Made by a program: the position numbers and the translations under genes
NCBI GenBank assembly: GCA_003045065.1
Contig: PSQJ01000001.1
Coordinates: 248,001-312,000 of the forward strand
Direction: 5' to 3'
Length of the DNA: 64,000 nt
Source of the DNA: Candidatus Liberibacter europaeus
GTDB lineage: Bacteria > Pseudomonadota > Alphaproteobacteria > Rhizobiales > Rhizobiaceae
In this document: positions 1 to 10,395 of the stretch, piece after piece
Layout: each line of letters opens with the position of its first letter
Position numbering within the stretch: the first letter of the stretch is position 1
The notes under the pieces: generated by a model
Seen by the model: the letters and a program-made list of their open reading frames with translations, nothing else
What the model was told of the DNA's origin: nothing
The model's database searches: none

Positions 1-502
1 AAGATTTTAAATGTATTCCAAGAAGCCAGAATTCCTTTCCATTTACCTCAAACAGCATTTCTATTGCTTTTCGGGATCCTCTGTTTTGATACATACCTTC
101 AGTGTTCATTGAAAGATATGATGTTTTAAGAATTTTGATGGTATCTTTACGAACAACTATCGCTGTGTGGATGTTCTGTCCATTGCCATTTTTCAAGAGC
201 AAATTTTCCCAACTACTATTCCCAGAAAACAAAATTTCCCATTTATCTTCTGGAAATATTCTTTTAACGGCATTGTAGCTTCCCATTTCCTGCATTGATA
301 CAATATCAGCACCAATTTCTTGAGCATAATTCCTTAATATATCATAATCGCGATCTTCTCGTATTATTGAATTTTTCAAGATAGAATGACCTGATTTTTC
401 GGAAAGAGTGTTTATATTCCATGATGCTATGCGAACCTTCTGAGCCCGATTCTCATTTGGGATAAATATAATCAAAAAAATAAATACTATGTATCTTGAC
501 AT
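1..502 (-). CDS. Exported endonuclease/exonuclease/phosphatase-fold protein, 3' part outside window
   Basis: The reading frame starts at an ATG at 502 and runs off the left edge, so only about 167 N-terminal residues are visible. The protein begins MSRYIVFIFLIIFIPNENRA, a short Sec-type signal peptide, so it is probably exported. The mature part shows the opening motifs of the EEP fold: RIASWNINTL (metal-site Asn) followed by GADIVSMQEMG, where the Glu is the metal-binding Glu of this superfamily, and later FWLLGIHLKS. Members hydrolyse phosphodiesters in DNA, RNA or lipids; the substrate here cannot be told. It lies downstream of rnhA on the same strand with a 264-base gap, so it is probably transcribed separately. 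Confidence 0.75.
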   Translation of the reverse strand, partial: MSRYIVFIFLIIFIPNENRAQKVRIASWNINTLSEKSGHSILKNSIIREDRDYDILRNYAQEIGADIVSMQEMGSYNAVKRIFPEDKWEILFSGNSSWENLLLKNGNGQNIHTAIVVRKDTIKILKTSYLSMNTEGMYQNRGSRKAIEMLFEVNGKEFWLLGIHLKS

Positions 503-766
503 AAGAAAACTATCTTCTCCTAGTATAATCGTCACCAAAATTATATTACTATGGATGATCTATTTAATTTTGTTATTTTAAAAACGAAATTTATTAAGAA
601 AAATTTATTGTATCGTTTTTATGAGACTACATTTTATAAAATGTAGGGGGGGATATAGGGTTAAACAAATATATAATATTTATTACTGTTATAACTTTTA
701 CAAAACCACTTTTATTTGAAACATCAAATTTTTACACATATGTTAAAGACAATATAAAATATTATT

Positions 767-1237
767 TTACAAATTTTTTTTCATTTTTTCTTTAAAAGAC
801 AGGGCAGCTTTTCGTGCCATTTGGTCAACTATTTCATTTTCTACATGTCCAGAATGGCCTTTTATCCAATATATGGTTACTTCATGATTTTCATAGGATT
901 TTACCAGATTTTGCCATAGCTCTGCGTTTTTTATAATTTCCTTTTTAGAATTACACCACCCGTTTTTTTTCCATGTTTTTGCCCATTCGGATAATCCTTT
1001 ATGGACATATGAGCTATCTGTATATAAGGATACTTTACATGGATACTTGAGAGCATTAAAAGCATAAATAGCAGCCATTAGCTCCATTCTATTATTGGTA
1101 GTGTTTTGTTCTCCTCCTGAAATTTTTTTTTCTGTGCCATTATATCTTAATAGCACTGCCCACCCTCCAGGACCTGGATTCCCAGAGCATGCTCCATCAA
1201 TATATACTTTAACTTGTTTCAAATTTTTAAAATCCAT
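767..1237 (-). CDS. rnhA: Ribonuclease HI
   Basis: The 156-residue protein is the usual length for RNase HI, which cuts the RNA strand of RNA-DNA hybrids and removes R-loops and primers. All four acidic active-site residues are present: Asp in YIDGACSGNPGPGGW (about residue 14), Glu in NNRMELMAA (about 52), Asp in LYTDSSYV (about 74) and Asp in VDQMARKAA (about 138). The start ATG lies inside the end of thrB (11-base overlap), so the two are translationally coupled. The thrB-rnhA order is typical of Rhizobiales. Confidence 0.95.
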   Translation of the reverse strand: MDFKNLKQVKVYIDGACSGNPGPGGWAVLLRYNGTEKKISGGEQNTTNNRMELMAAIYAFNALKYPCKVSLYTDSSYVHKGLSEWAKTWKKNGWCNSKKEIIKNAELWQNLVKSYENHEVTIYWIKGHSGHVENEIVDQMARKAALSFKEKMKKNL

Positions 1238-2180
1238 ATTGTGAGACAGATGATATATTTTTATGGAAGCGTATCTTATGGATGTATTCGAGAGGATCTT
1301 TTTTGATTGCTAAATTACTACATGGGATATTTTTAATATCATAAAATCTTGTCAAGAAAAAACGCAAAGCTGATCCACGCAATAGAATAGGAAGTGCTAA
1401 TAGTTCATCAATCGAAATTTCTCGGATCTCATTATATCCTTTAAAAATAGAATTTCCTTTTGATTGATTATAAGTATAATCTTCATTAAAGCACCAAGCA
1501 TTAATGCAAATTGATAGATCGTACATTAGAAAATCATTACAGGCAAAGTAAAAATCAATTAACCCTACAATACGGTTTTGATAAAATAGTACGTTATCTG
1601 GGAATAAATCTGCGTGAACGATTCCTATTGGCAAATTTTTGGGCCAAAATTTTTCAAGGAAATGTAATTCACAATCTACTTCTTTTTTTAAAGCATCATC
1701 TGTGTCATGTATAAGACATTTTTTCCATAAAGTTTTGCATTCAGGAAGAGATAACATGTTTTTCCTATATGCATTAAAATTAGCGGTTTTTTGATGGAAA
1801 AGGGCAAGCATACGACCAACCTCTTCACAATGATTGTTAGAAGTATGATTTAATGTCTTTCCTTTGATATAAGAAAAGATGTTGGCGGGACGACCAGATA
1901 GCATTCCATAAAGATTTCCATCATTTCTAGGCATTGGTTTTGGGCATTCTAATCCATTAGCAGAGACATGATTCATTAATTCAATAAAGAAAGGTAGGTC
2001 GGTTTCTTCCATACGTTTCTCAAATAAAGTAAGCACAAAGGTGCCAATAGAGGTTTTAATGACAAAGTTAGAATTTTCCACTCCTTCAATTATGGGCTCA
2101 AGTGAAACAATTCGTCCTATTTTATATTCATCAACGAAATTTCTAATTTCTTGCGGATGGGGATATGTATAGACAGCCAA
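1227..2180 (-). CDS. thrB: Homoserine kinase, APH-like type
   Basis: This 317-residue protein belongs to the aminoglycoside-phosphotransferase fold and phosphorylates homoserine in threonine synthesis. Visible motifs are an N-terminal EGVENSNFVI (nucleotide-binding loop), the catalytic Brenner motif VHADLFPDNVLF near residue 189 and the metal-binding GLIDFYFACNDF about 17 residues later. The start is a TTG at 2180; the Shine-Dalgarno is weak. Its 3' end overlaps rnhA. It is the ThrB of Rhizobiales, unrelated to the GHMP-type enzyme of E. coli. Substrate assignment rests on the family and on the rnhA neighbour. Confidence 0.88.
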   Translation of the reverse strand: MAVYTYPHPQEIRNFVDEYKIGRIVSLEPIIEGVENSNFVIKTSIGTFVLTLFEKRMEETDLPFFIELMNHVSANGLECPKPMPRNDGNLYGMLSGRPANIFSYIKGKTLNHTSNNHCEEVGRMLALFHQKTANFNAYRKNMLSLPECKTLWKKCLIHDTDDALKKEVDCELHFLEKFWPKNLPIGIVHADLFPDNVLFYQNRIVGLIDFYFACNDFLMYDLSICINAWCFNEDYTYNQSKGNSIFKGYNEIREISIDELLALPILLRGSALRFFLTRFYDIKNIPCSNLAIKKDPLEYIHKIRFHKNISSVSQYGF

Positions 2181-2724
2181 TATTTTAACTCATGTCCATT
2201 AAGAAAGATTGATCATCATAATGCAAAAATATGGTAGCAATCTAATTTTTGATAGTCAATTTATAAGCTAAAAAAGATTTTTTCGCAGCATTTTATAACC
2301 ACTTCAAAAATATTAGTTAAAGTGTTGTTTTTTATGAATTTATAATCTACCCCTTAATATATAGGAAGGTAAAACTATAGGTTAATTTATACTATAAAAA
2401 TATACAATTATGATGTATTGACTAAATTAGTTATGCATATGATAACCATATAAAGTATGATGTATTTTTATTTTCCTAATTTGTTGTTTTTACAATCTGC
2501 AAATCGATTTTTTCTGCACAATAGATTATTGCTGACAATCAATAGAATAATGCATGACAAGGTTAGACCTAGCGAAGATCTAAGGAAAATTTCAATTTGG
2601 TATATTTGGGATTAGATGCCCATAAGGTTAGCAAAGATAAAGTCTCATTAAAGTACAAGATTGGTGTTAAATAGGATAGATGTCTTCAATGCATCGATAT
2701 TCCTACTTAAAACACTTAGTAATT
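2181..2724. other. Intergenic stretch, thrB to trpS
   Basis: About 540 AT-rich bases between two minus-strand genes. I see no open frame with protein-like composition and no RNA gene. In relatives ispH commonly precedes thrB; nothing recognisable of it remains here. The stretch presumably holds the thrB-rnhA promoter. Confidence 0.5.
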
Positions 2725-3795
2725 TCAATGGGACAAACCAATCATATCTTTTACATGTGTCATAGTTTCTTGAGCTAGATGGCGAGCTTTCTCCGCCCCT
2801 TCAACCAAAACCCTATCTACGTAAGATATGTCTTTTAAAATATGATTGATTTCTGTGGATATAGGTATAAGCTCTGCTATTATGGTATCAGTCAAAGCTG
2901 ATTTAAATTTAGAAAAAGACTGTCCTCCAAATTCTTTAAGAGCCTCATCTATTGTTATCTGTTTAATTGTTGCAAAAATTACAATAAGATTTTTTGCTTC
3001 AGGGCGGTTTTCAAGTTCAGATGCTACTGAAGGCAATACGTCAAAATCGGTTTTAGCCTTTTGAATTTTCTTTGCTATAGCATCTGAATCGTCAAGTAAA
3101 TTTATACGAGAAAAATCTGATGGATCTGATTTAGACATCTTTTTTGAAGCATCTCTTAAAGATTTGATACGAGATACTGAATCATCTATTATAGGCTCCA
3201 CATTAGGGAAAAATCCTTTAAAGGATTGGTTTCCAATTTTTGATGCATTCATATGATTGTGTATGTTAATTTTGTGCTCAAAATCCCTATTAAATTTATT
3301 TGCTATTAAATGGGTTAGTTCAATATGTTGTTTTTGGTCTTCTCCTACAAGCACGTGAGTTGCGCGGTATAGTAGTATATCTGCTGCCATCAAAACAGGA
3401 TACGCATAAAGACCAAGAGAAGAAGTGGCACTATTTTTACCGCTTTTTTCTTTGAACTGAATCATGTTATTCATCCATCCCATACGTGCAACACAGTTTA
3501 AAATCCAAGCAAGTTCACTATGTTGAGAAACTGCAGATTGTTTGAATATCATGTGTTTAGATGGATCAATTCCAACTGATAAAAAAGATGCTGCTATCAG
3601 GCGTGATTGATTCTTTAGATCTTCTTGAACCAGTTCATGGGTTATAGCGTGTAGATCCACAACGGAATATATGCCTTTATAATCAGATATTTGCTGCATT
3701 TTTGCAATTTTACGTATTACCCCTAAGTAATTTCCGAGATGTAATCCTCCAGTTGGCTGGATTCCAGACACTAGCAACTTTTCTGTCGATGTCAT
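2725..3795 (-). CDS. trpS: Tryptophan--tRNA ligase
   Basis: Class I aminoacyl-tRNA synthetase that charges tRNA-Trp; 356 residues from the chosen start. The HIGH-type signature is GGLHLGNYLG near the N-terminus and the KMSKS loop is KKMSKSDPSD. The frame is open 57 bases further upstream, but the ATG at 3795 (MTSTEKLLVSG) has a GGAGA element about 8 bases ahead and matches family N-termini, so I use it. It follows murJ on the same strand (114-base gap), the same order as in Rhizobiales (murJ-trpS). Confidence 0.96.
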   Translation of the reverse strand: MTSTEKLLVSGIQPTGGLHLGNYLGVIRKIAKMQQISDYKGIYSVVDLHAITHELVQEDLKNQSRLIAASFLSVGIDPSKHMIFKQSAVSQHSELAWILNCVARMGWMNNMIQFKEKSGKNSATSSLGLYAYPVLMAADILLYRATHVLVGEDQKQHIELTHLIANKFNRDFEHKINIHNHMNASKIGNQSFKGFFPNVEPIIDDSVSRIKSLRDASKKMSKSDPSDFSRINLLDDSDAIAKKIQKAKTDFDVLPSVASELENRPEAKNLIVIFATIKQITIDEALKEFGGQSFSKFKSALTDTIIAELIPISTEINHILKDISYVDRVLVEGAEKARHLAQETMTHVKDMIGLSH

Positions 3796-3909
3796 TTTAA
3801 TTCTCCAGTATCGTCCCTTGCATAAGGACAAATGCGGTGGTAAAGCATGCAATACCCATGCACGAAATTTTAAGTCAAAAATATGATAATGTCTATAGCT
3901 ATTGCTATT

Positions 3910-5466
3910 TTATTTCCATATTTGTTTTAATAAAAATAGAAAATCTTTGCCAGCCAATATGACCATTGAGATAAAGTATACTAAAGCTGAACTTAACAAT
4001 ATAATTATCAGGGCTTTAAATTGATTAATGAATGTTTGTTCCGAAACAATTTGAGCGTAGATATAGGGTTTTGACAGCATGATAAAAAACCACATTATTA
4101 CTGATGACGCAATAATAAATAGTATTCTATAAGTGGTTTTTGATAGAAAAATGAGCTGTTTTTTTTTCAATAAGCTTGATATTAGACAGAGAGTGTTGAT
4201 CCATCCTGATAAAGTTTCCGCACAGGCAATTCCATATCCACCAATAAATTGAAACAGCAAAACTGATATCACACAATGAATGATGATAGATATCAATGTG
4301 AATTGCATGGGTGTTTTTGTATCTTCTTGGGCATAAAATGTTGAAAGCAGGATTTTTGTGATAATGAAAGCTGGTATTCCTATGCTATAGATTGATAAAA
4401 TTGAGGATACAACATAAGTGTGTGTATGAGAAAAAGCGCCGCGTTCATAAATCACTAGGACGATTTCTTTTGAAAGTGTGCATAAAATAAAAACGGCAGG
4501 AATGGCAAAAAAGCAGACTAATTCAATTGCCTGATTTTGGAGTAGAAAACTTTTCTTTTTATTGCCTGATTTTATGGCGTTAGACAACTCCGGCAACATC
4601 ACCATTCCTATAGCTACTCCAATTACGCCAAGTGGCAACTGGTATATACGCTCTGCATATTGAAGAGATGAAATAGTTCCCGCCTTTCCAGAGGCTATAG
4701 CTTGTCCTATTATCTGGTTTATTTGAACTATTCCTCCTGTCAAAATAACAGGTAATGTCATTTTCAAAAATTTTTTTACGTTGTTTGTTATTCTTGGATA
4801 TTTAAGTTGTAGTTTAACACCGGAATTCTTAGTATAAAAATACACTATCAATAGCTGTATCACGCTAGACAAAACCACTCCCCAAGAAAGAAAGATCGCT
4901 GTATCTTCTGGACAATAATTAGTTGATAGCGCATATATCAGGACAAAAATAAGAGTGATATTGAGAAAAATTGGCGATATAGATGCTATAAAATAGCGCC
5001 CTAGGGAAAATAATATTCCGCTCATTAATGTAGATAGAGATATGCACATCAGGCTAGGGAATATGATTTTAGATAGTTTTATTATTAAAGAATATTCATC
5101 TGGCTTATGATAAAAACCCGGCGCCAATATAAAGCGAACGAGTGATGGCATGGTGAGTTCTACGAGTACGGTCAATACTAACAGAACATAGAATAAAACA
5201 CTGAAAATTTCGGACGAGAGGTTGTGGGCGCTAATAGATCCCCGATTCTTTTCTTCGTGATAGAATAAAGGGATAAATGATGTATGGAATGTTCCTTCGG
5301 CTATTAATCGGCGAAATAAATTAGGAAAACGAAACGCTATGTAAAAAATGTCTGCTATTTGGCCAATTCCGAGGGTGGAAGCCATAAGTGTTTCACGTAT
5401 AAAGCCAAGAATGCGACTACCTAAAATTGAAGCGCTTACTGTAAAAAATTTCCGGATAATATTCAT
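3910..5466 (-). CDS. murJ: Lipid II flippase MurJ (MviN)
   Basis: The 518-residue protein is almost wholly hydrophobic, with about 14 membrane helices as expected for the MOP-superfamily flippase that moves lipid II across the inner membrane for peptidoglycan synthesis. The N-terminus MNIIRKFFTVSASILGSRI followed by LGFIRETLMA is the conserved MviN start, and the central GAFSHTHT and YAQEDTKTPM segments match family landmarks. No clear Shine-Dalgarno precedes the ATG. In Rhizobiales it usually follows glnD; here upstream is the divergent aminopeptidase. trpS lies downstream. Confidence 0.95.
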   Translation of the reverse strand: MNIIRKFFTVSASILGSRILGFIRETLMASTLGIGQIADIFYIAFRFPNLFRRLIAEGTFHTSFIPLFYHEEKNRGSISAHNLSSEIFSVLFYVLLVLTVLVELTMPSLVRFILAPGFYHKPDEYSLIIKLSKIIFPSLMCISLSTLMSGILFSLGRYFIASISPIFLNITLIFVLIYALSTNYCPEDTAIFLSWGVVLSSVIQLLIVYFYTKNSGVKLQLKYPRITNNVKKFLKMTLPVILTGGIVQINQIIGQAIASGKAGTISSLQYAERIYQLPLGVIGVAIGMVMLPELSNAIKSGNKKKSFLLQNQAIELVCFFAIPAVFILCTLSKEIVLVIYERGAFSHTHTYVVSSILSIYSIGIPAFIITKILLSTFYAQEDTKTPMQFTLISIIIHCVISVLLFQFIGGYGIACAETLSGWINTLCLISSLLKKKQLIFLSKTTYRILFIIASSVIMWFFIMLSKPYIYAQIVSEQTFINQFKALIIILLSSALVYFISMVILAGKDFLFLLKQIWK

Positions 5467-5742
5467 TATTATTGGAGCCTATTTTATTAGTCTAATTGAG
5501 GTTATATATGAACATAATATACATGTAGAATGTACACCTTAATAATGTTTTCTACAGAATTAATGTAACAAATACATGGTTCTTAGTAACTTATATGAAA
5601 AACTATTTTGTATTCTAATGCCTTTTTTAAATCTTATTCTATAATTTGATATTGCTGAGGATTTAATGTGGATTTTTCGTGAATTGATTGTAGGATGTTT
5701 TTGCATGTTATATTTCCAATATTTTTAATAAGAGAGGCTTTT

Positions 5743-7005
5743 ATGGATAGTGTTATTTCTTCCGCGGCACACATTGATATGGTTCTTATAGAAAAGCTTG
5801 CAAAAGTTGCATTGCAAGTTGGAGTAGGTATTAGAGAGGGACAAAATCTTATAGTAATGGCTCCAATCGGTGCATTGCCTCTTACAAGATTGATAACTAA
5901 GCATGCTTATATGCTCGGAGCGGGTCTGGTGAGCATTTTTTATACGGACGCTGAATCTACTATTATGCGCTATAAGCATGGATCTGATATTTCTTTTGAC
6001 AGATCTGCAGATTGGTTTTATGAGGGGCTTGCAAAAGCATATTCGGGGGATACCGCTGTATTAACTGTTTCAGGTGATAATCCTTTATTGCTTATTAACG
6101 AAGATTCTGACAAAGTAAGCAGAGTGAATCTCTCTCATTTAAAATCATATAAGCCTGCACTAGAGAAAATTTCTAATTTTGATATTAATTGGAGCTGTAT
6201 CCCTTATCCTAGCCTTGCGTGGGCAAATCTTGTCTATCCTGATGATCCTGATCAAATTGCCATAGCAAAACTTGCAAAAGCTATTTTTTTGGCGTCTCGC
6301 TCTAATTGTGCCGATCCCATAAATGCGTGGAGAGGACATAATAACTTCCTTCATAAAAAATCTCAGTGGTTAAATAACAAGGATTTTTCGGAAATTCGTT
6401 TTTCTGGGCCAGGTACATGTTTAACAGTTGGGTTGGCAGATAATCATAGTTGGTTAGGAGGAGCCTCTTCTAGCCAAAATGGAATAACTTGTAATCCTAA
6501 TATTCCTACGGAAGAAGTATTTACCACTCCTCATGCGAGAAGAGTAGAAGGATATGTATCAAGTACCAAACCTCTAGTATACCAAGGTATGTTAATTGAT
6601 GGTATCAGGGTGCGTTTTGAACAAGGGCGTGTTGTTGAAGCTTTTGCTTCAAAAGGTGAGGATATGTTAAACAAAATATTATCCATTGATGAAGGGGCGC
6701 GCAGACTAGGAGAAGTAGCTTTGGTTCCTAATTCCTCTATCTTGTCCAAGATGGATACCTTGTTTTATGACACCTTATTTGACGAAAATTCAGCATCTCA
6801 TATAGCTTTTGGACAGTGCTATTCTAAATGTTTAAAAAAACCTCTGAATGCTTCTTGTGATTGGGTAAAAGAGAGGGGGGGGAATGCAAGTATAGCGCAT
6901 GTTGACTGGATGATAGGCTCAGGAAATATCAATGTTGATGGTCTGACTAAAGGTGGTGATATTATTCCAATTATGAGAGAAGGAGAATGGGCTAATTCAG
7001 AATAA
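5743..7005 (+). CDS. M29-family aminopeptidase (AmpS/PepS type)
   Basis: A 420-residue cytoplasmic metallo-aminopeptidase of family M29 that removes N-terminal amino acids from peptides. The C-terminal half carries the family landmarks that contain the metal ligands: GARRLGEVALVPNSS, LFYDTLFDENSASHIAFG and HVDWMIGSG. I choose the ATG at 5743 because an AGAGAGG element lies 5 bases ahead; the frame is open 48 bases further upstream to an unsupported start. It converges with xseA and their ends overlap by 9 bases. Confidence 0.9.
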   Translation: MDSVISSAAHIDMVLIEKLAKVALQVGVGIREGQNLIVMAPIGALPLTRLITKHAYMLGAGLVSIFYTDAESTIMRYKHGSDISFDRSADWFYEGLAKAYSGDTAVLTVSGDNPLLLINEDSDKVSRVNLSHLKSYKPALEKISNFDINWSCIPYPSLAWANLVYPDDPDQIAIAKLAKAIFLASRSNCADPINAWRGHNNFLHKKSQWLNNKDFSEIRFSGPGTCLTVGLADNHSWLGGASSSQNGITCNPNIPTEEVFTTPHARRVEGYVSSTKPLVYQGMLIDGIRVRFEQGRVVEAFASKGEDMLNKILSIDEGARRLGEVALVPNSSILSKMDTLFYDTLFDENSASHIAFGQCYSKCLKKPLNASCDWVKERGGNASIAHVDWMIGSGNINVDGLTKGGDIIPIMREGEWANSE

Positions 7006-8568
7006 GTCACCTTGGTTTTCTAAGTATTGTTTCTTGTTTTTGCGTTTGGACATATCCCCCCTAGGGGAAGAGCTCACTATAGCATTTGCTTGCCCATCAT
7101 AAAAATCAATCAATATATTTGTTCCTAAAGATAAGTTTTCTGCTTTTGTAATTATGTTTTGATTGGTTATGCGGATGATGGAGTAACCACGTTTGAGCGT
7201 ATTTCTATGTGAAAGCGATTGTAATATACGATTGGAGGATGAGAGGCATGTATGATAATTTTTTATTTTATATGAAACAATAAACTTAGCGCGATTGAGT
7301 AGTTCTTCTATGTGAGCGTGCAGATGTGATATGCGAATATTAGTTTGTTCGCACAAGACGTGGAGGGTTGTACATTTTTGTCGTTGTTTTAGTCTAATAC
7401 ATCTCAAATGTTGTTCTATCAGGTATTCAATGTATTTTTGTTGTTTTATAACATTACTGCGATGATTTTTTATGTAATCTATTGGATAATTTGCAATTGT
7501 ATTGATAGCTTTATTTTTAAAATCACGGTTTTTACGAAAAATTATTATTTCAATATTGTGTTCTAGCTCGCGAGATAATTGATCAAGACGATAAAATGAT
7601 CGGGATAAAATTTGATCGTACGTTGGAATAGCTCTTTTTAAAGAATTAAATTGATTGGTTTTATTGTTTGTTAATCGCACAATTGTTTCTTGTAATCTGG
7701 ATTCGAGGCTTGCAATTGATAATTTTAAATTATGTTTTACTGGAACAGACATTTCAGCTGCTCCTGTGGGAGTTGGCGCTCTTAAATCTGCGGCATAATC
7801 AACTAATGTCCAATCGGTTTCATGTCCGATAGCTGATATTATGGGAATGGTACTATTCGCTACAGCTCGTACAACTGTTTCATTGTTGAAATGCCATAGA
7901 TCCTCTAAGCTTCCACCGCCACGAGCTATGATGATAACATCTGGTTTTGGGCATGTATCATCTTCCTTTAACGCGTTTAATTGGCAAATCGCATTGCTTA
8001 TTTCTTGAGAGCAGCCATATCCTTGTACCTTTACGGGAAACACTAGCATTCTTGTAGGGAATCTACAAAATATCCGTTGTAAAATATCGCGAATTACTGC
8101 TCCTGTAGGCGATGTTATAACTGCTATTGTTTTGGGAATAAAGGGTATGGGTTTTTTTCTTTCTGCGGAGAATAGCCCCTCTTCTCTTAATTTTCGTTTT
8201 CTTTCTTCTAGAACGGTCATGAGAGCCCCTGCTCCAGATGGGATGAGAGACTCTATTATTATTTGATATCTAGAAGTTTCATGGAAATTGGTTATTTTTC
8301 CAAAGGCTAGACATTCTATACCTTCTTTTGGGTGGCAATCCATTTTGTTGAGTGTTCTTTTCCAAATGACAGCATCAATTTTTGATTGGTTGTCTTTTAA
8401 AGAAAAATAAGCGTGACCAGATAAATTAGTTTTTTTATATCCCGATATTTCTCCCTTCACACATACATAGGAAAAATTTGACTCAAGCGTGTGTTTTATA
8501 TGATATGATAATTCTGATACGGAGTATTCTATATGGTTTAAAGAATTGGTTTTTGTAAAATAAGCCAT
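6997..8568 (-). CDS. xseA: Exodeoxyribonuclease VII large subunit
   Basis: The 523-residue protein has an N-terminal OB-fold domain (residues about 10-110, with VCVKGEISGYKKTNLSGHAYFSLKD) and the XseA catalytic core, including IAVITSPTGAVIRDIL, PDVIIIARGGGSLEDLW and the HETDWTLVDYAADLRAPTPT block. With XseB it degrades single-stranded DNA from both ends in repair. A long coiled-coil section fills residues about 280-440, and the frequent terminal GYSI block is present (KRGYSIIRITN). xseB is not in this window. Confidence 0.95.
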   Translation of the reverse strand: MAYFTKTNSLNHIEYSVSELSYHIKHTLESNFSYVCVKGEISGYKKTNLSGHAYFSLKDNQSKIDAVIWKRTLNKMDCHPKEGIECLAFGKITNFHETSRYQIIIESLIPSGAGALMTVLEERKRKLREEGLFSAERKKPIPFIPKTIAVITSPTGAVIRDILQRIFCRFPTRMLVFPVKVQGYGCSQEISNAICQLNALKEDDTCPKPDVIIIARGGGSLEDLWHFNNETVVRAVANSTIPIISAIGHETDWTLVDYAADLRAPTPTGAAEMSVPVKHNLKLSIASLESRLQETIVRLTNNKTNQFNSLKRAIPTYDQILSRSFYRLDQLSRELEHNIEIIIFRKNRDFKNKAINTIANYPIDYIKNHRSNVIKQQKYIEYLIEQHLRCIRLKQRQKCTTLHVLCEQTNIRISHLHAHIEELLNRAKFIVSYKIKNYHTCLSSSNRILQSLSHRNTLKRGYSIIRITNQNIITKAENLSLGTNILIDFYDGQANAIVSSSPRGDMSKRKNKKQYLENQGDLF

Positions 8569-9227
8569 AATGTAAAAACCCTTTTAATCAGCTAAATATT
8601 CACTGCATGCTTATTTTTCAGGTGCTATTTATTGCGGGTAGAAAGAATAAATTTGAATTAGTTTATTTGATAATAATATTATATTCCATTAATTTACCAG
8701 TGATTTTTTGCAAAACGTGCATGTATACATAGATTAAATTCAATCTTATAATCGGAAATAACATGATATTTAATTGTTTTTTCTATAATCTGCGTGGATA
8801 TATAATATAAAATAATACGATAATATTAAACTATAATGTAATGTTTTTATTTGTATTAAATTAAACTAGGATCATTTGATGGATACATGCTTTTTATTTT
8901 TTTATAGGGAAATTATTATTTTATGTAAAACTGTGTTATAGATTGCTGCTATGTTTAATTATTATTTTCTTTAATCAGGTAGTGCGTAGATTGTATAACT
9001 TATCTGTATTTACAAGATATTCTTCTATATTTATTTAGATGAAATTGTATAGATATCCTTTTCAAATCTCAGTGCAATATTATTTTTGGATTCTATATAA
9101 TCATGATACTTTTTATTTACATGATGGGATTAATTGATTGCAGATCTGCATAAAATGAAACGATATTACTTATGAGCAATAATAATTGCTCAATAGCGGT
9201 CATGACATTTTCTGCTAAGGAGTCAGT
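8569..9227. other. Intergenic stretch, xseA to GtrA-like gene
   Basis: About 660 AT-rich bases between divergent genes. It must carry the xseA promoter and the promoter of the downstream plus-strand gene, whose Shine-Dalgarno AAGGAG lies 8-13 bases before 9228. I see no RNA gene and no decayed coding frame. Confidence 0.45.
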
Positions 9228-9617
9228 ATGAAGAAGTTGTTTGTTTTTATAATTAATATTCTTATTATTTTTTTAATAGATGCATTGTTGTGTCTAGCTC
9301 TGATCAAATTAGATTTTGGTCAATTGAGGAGCCGTTTATTTTCTATAGTAATTGCGTTTTTGTTAACTTGGCAGCCTAATCGCCTTCTTGTGTTCGCAAA
9401 ACTACGTCATAGATCTGCTGTTGAGACTTTCCGATATGGAATTGTAGGCTTGTTTTCAGCGCTGTTAAATTATATGATATATGCAAAACTATTTGCAGTT
9501 TTTCCAAATTTGCAACCGTTAATGTTGATCTTGCTATCAGCAGTGCCTTCAATGTTATTTGTTATTTTGTTATATGTTCGTTTCATGCTTAAAAGATATC
9601 CTACTATAGGGAAGTAG
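9228..9617 (+). CDS. GtrA-like small membrane protein
   Basis: This 129-residue protein has four predicted membrane helices (about residues 5-26, 35-52, 66-88, 95-116) and the pattern of the GtrA/DPMS family, including the polar WQPNRLLVFA segment after helix 2 and FRYGIVGLFSALLNY at helix 3. GtrA proteins are thought to move undecaprenyl-linked sugars across the membrane for cell-surface glycosylation. No glycosyltransferase lies beside it, so the substrate is open. A good AAGGAG element precedes the ATG. Confidence 0.75.
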   Translation: MKKLFVFIINILIIFLIDALLCLALIKLDFGQLRSRLFSIVIAFLLTWQPNRLLVFAKLRHRSAVETFRYGIVGLFSALLNYMIYAKLFAVFPNLQPLMLILLSAVPSMLFVILLYVRFMLKRYPTIGK

Positions 9618-9793
9618 ATCAAAAGCAATAAGCGATCTGTTAATGATATTGCTTTGATTTGCAAGTTATTGTGTCATAGTATATGTTGGCAGTATTGACA
9701 ATTCGGACGTTAGAGAGTTACTGTTTTGCGTATTGTATAAGAGCTGTGTTTAGTTCTTTAGTAATTGATGGGAATTGCATTTGGTGAGGATAA

Positions 9794-10357
9794 GTGTTGG
9801 AAAGCACGCGTGTTTTTTGCAGTAAATATGAGCCTCGTCTGTTTAAGGATGAGGGATTGTGTCTGGGTATATCTGATGTAATTCAGCCTGTTATTGAAGA
9901 AATGGGTTTTAAGATTATAAGGATATCCCTTCAAGGAAAGGATAGTCTTCTGTTGCAGGTTTTGGTAGAACGCGATGATGGAACTATGACGTTGCATGAC
10001 TGTGAAGGGGTGTCTAGAGCTATATCTCCAATTCTTGATGTTGAAAATCTAATAGATAAGCGTTATACATTGGAAGTTTCTTCCCCTGGGGTGGATCGTC
10101 CGATGGTTAGAAAGTCAGATTTTATTCGATGGGTGAGCCATGTAGTAGAATGTGAAATAGTTTCGTCTTCTGGGGATAGAGAAAAGTTGATTGGGAAAAT
10201 TTTAGAGACAAGTGATACTGGCTTTTTTCTTGAGGTGAAGAAGAAGGGGATAAAGGGAGTTGGATTGTCGCGGGTTGCGATATCATTTAATTCTCTTCTT
10301 GCGGCAAAGCTTGTTGTCACGAAGGAATTGCTACGCGCTACCTTGGCGGATAATTAA
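9794..10357 (+). CDS. rimP: Ribosome maturation factor RimP
   Basis: The 187-residue protein matches RimP, needed for 30S subunit maturation. The signature LEVSSPGVDRPM is at about residue 94, with an N-terminal alpha/beta domain and a C-terminal SH3-like domain. The start is a GTG at 9794 directly followed by a TTG at 9797; the GAGG at 9786 fits the TTG slightly better, so the true N-terminus could be one residue shorter. It opens the rimP-nusA-infB-rbfA-rpsO-pnp cluster. Confidence 0.92.
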   Translation: MLESTRVFCSKYEPRLFKDEGLCLGISDVIQPVIEEMGFKIIRISLQGKDSLLLQVLVERDDGTMTLHDCEGVSRAISPILDVENLIDKRYTLEVSSPGVDRPMVRKSDFIRWVSHVVECEIVSSSGDREKLIGKILETSDTGFFLEVKKKGIKGVGLSRVAISFNSLLAAKLVVTKELLRATLADN

Positions 10358-10395
10358 GGTCGTGGACAAGTTAAGGGGTTTAGAGGAGATTTAGT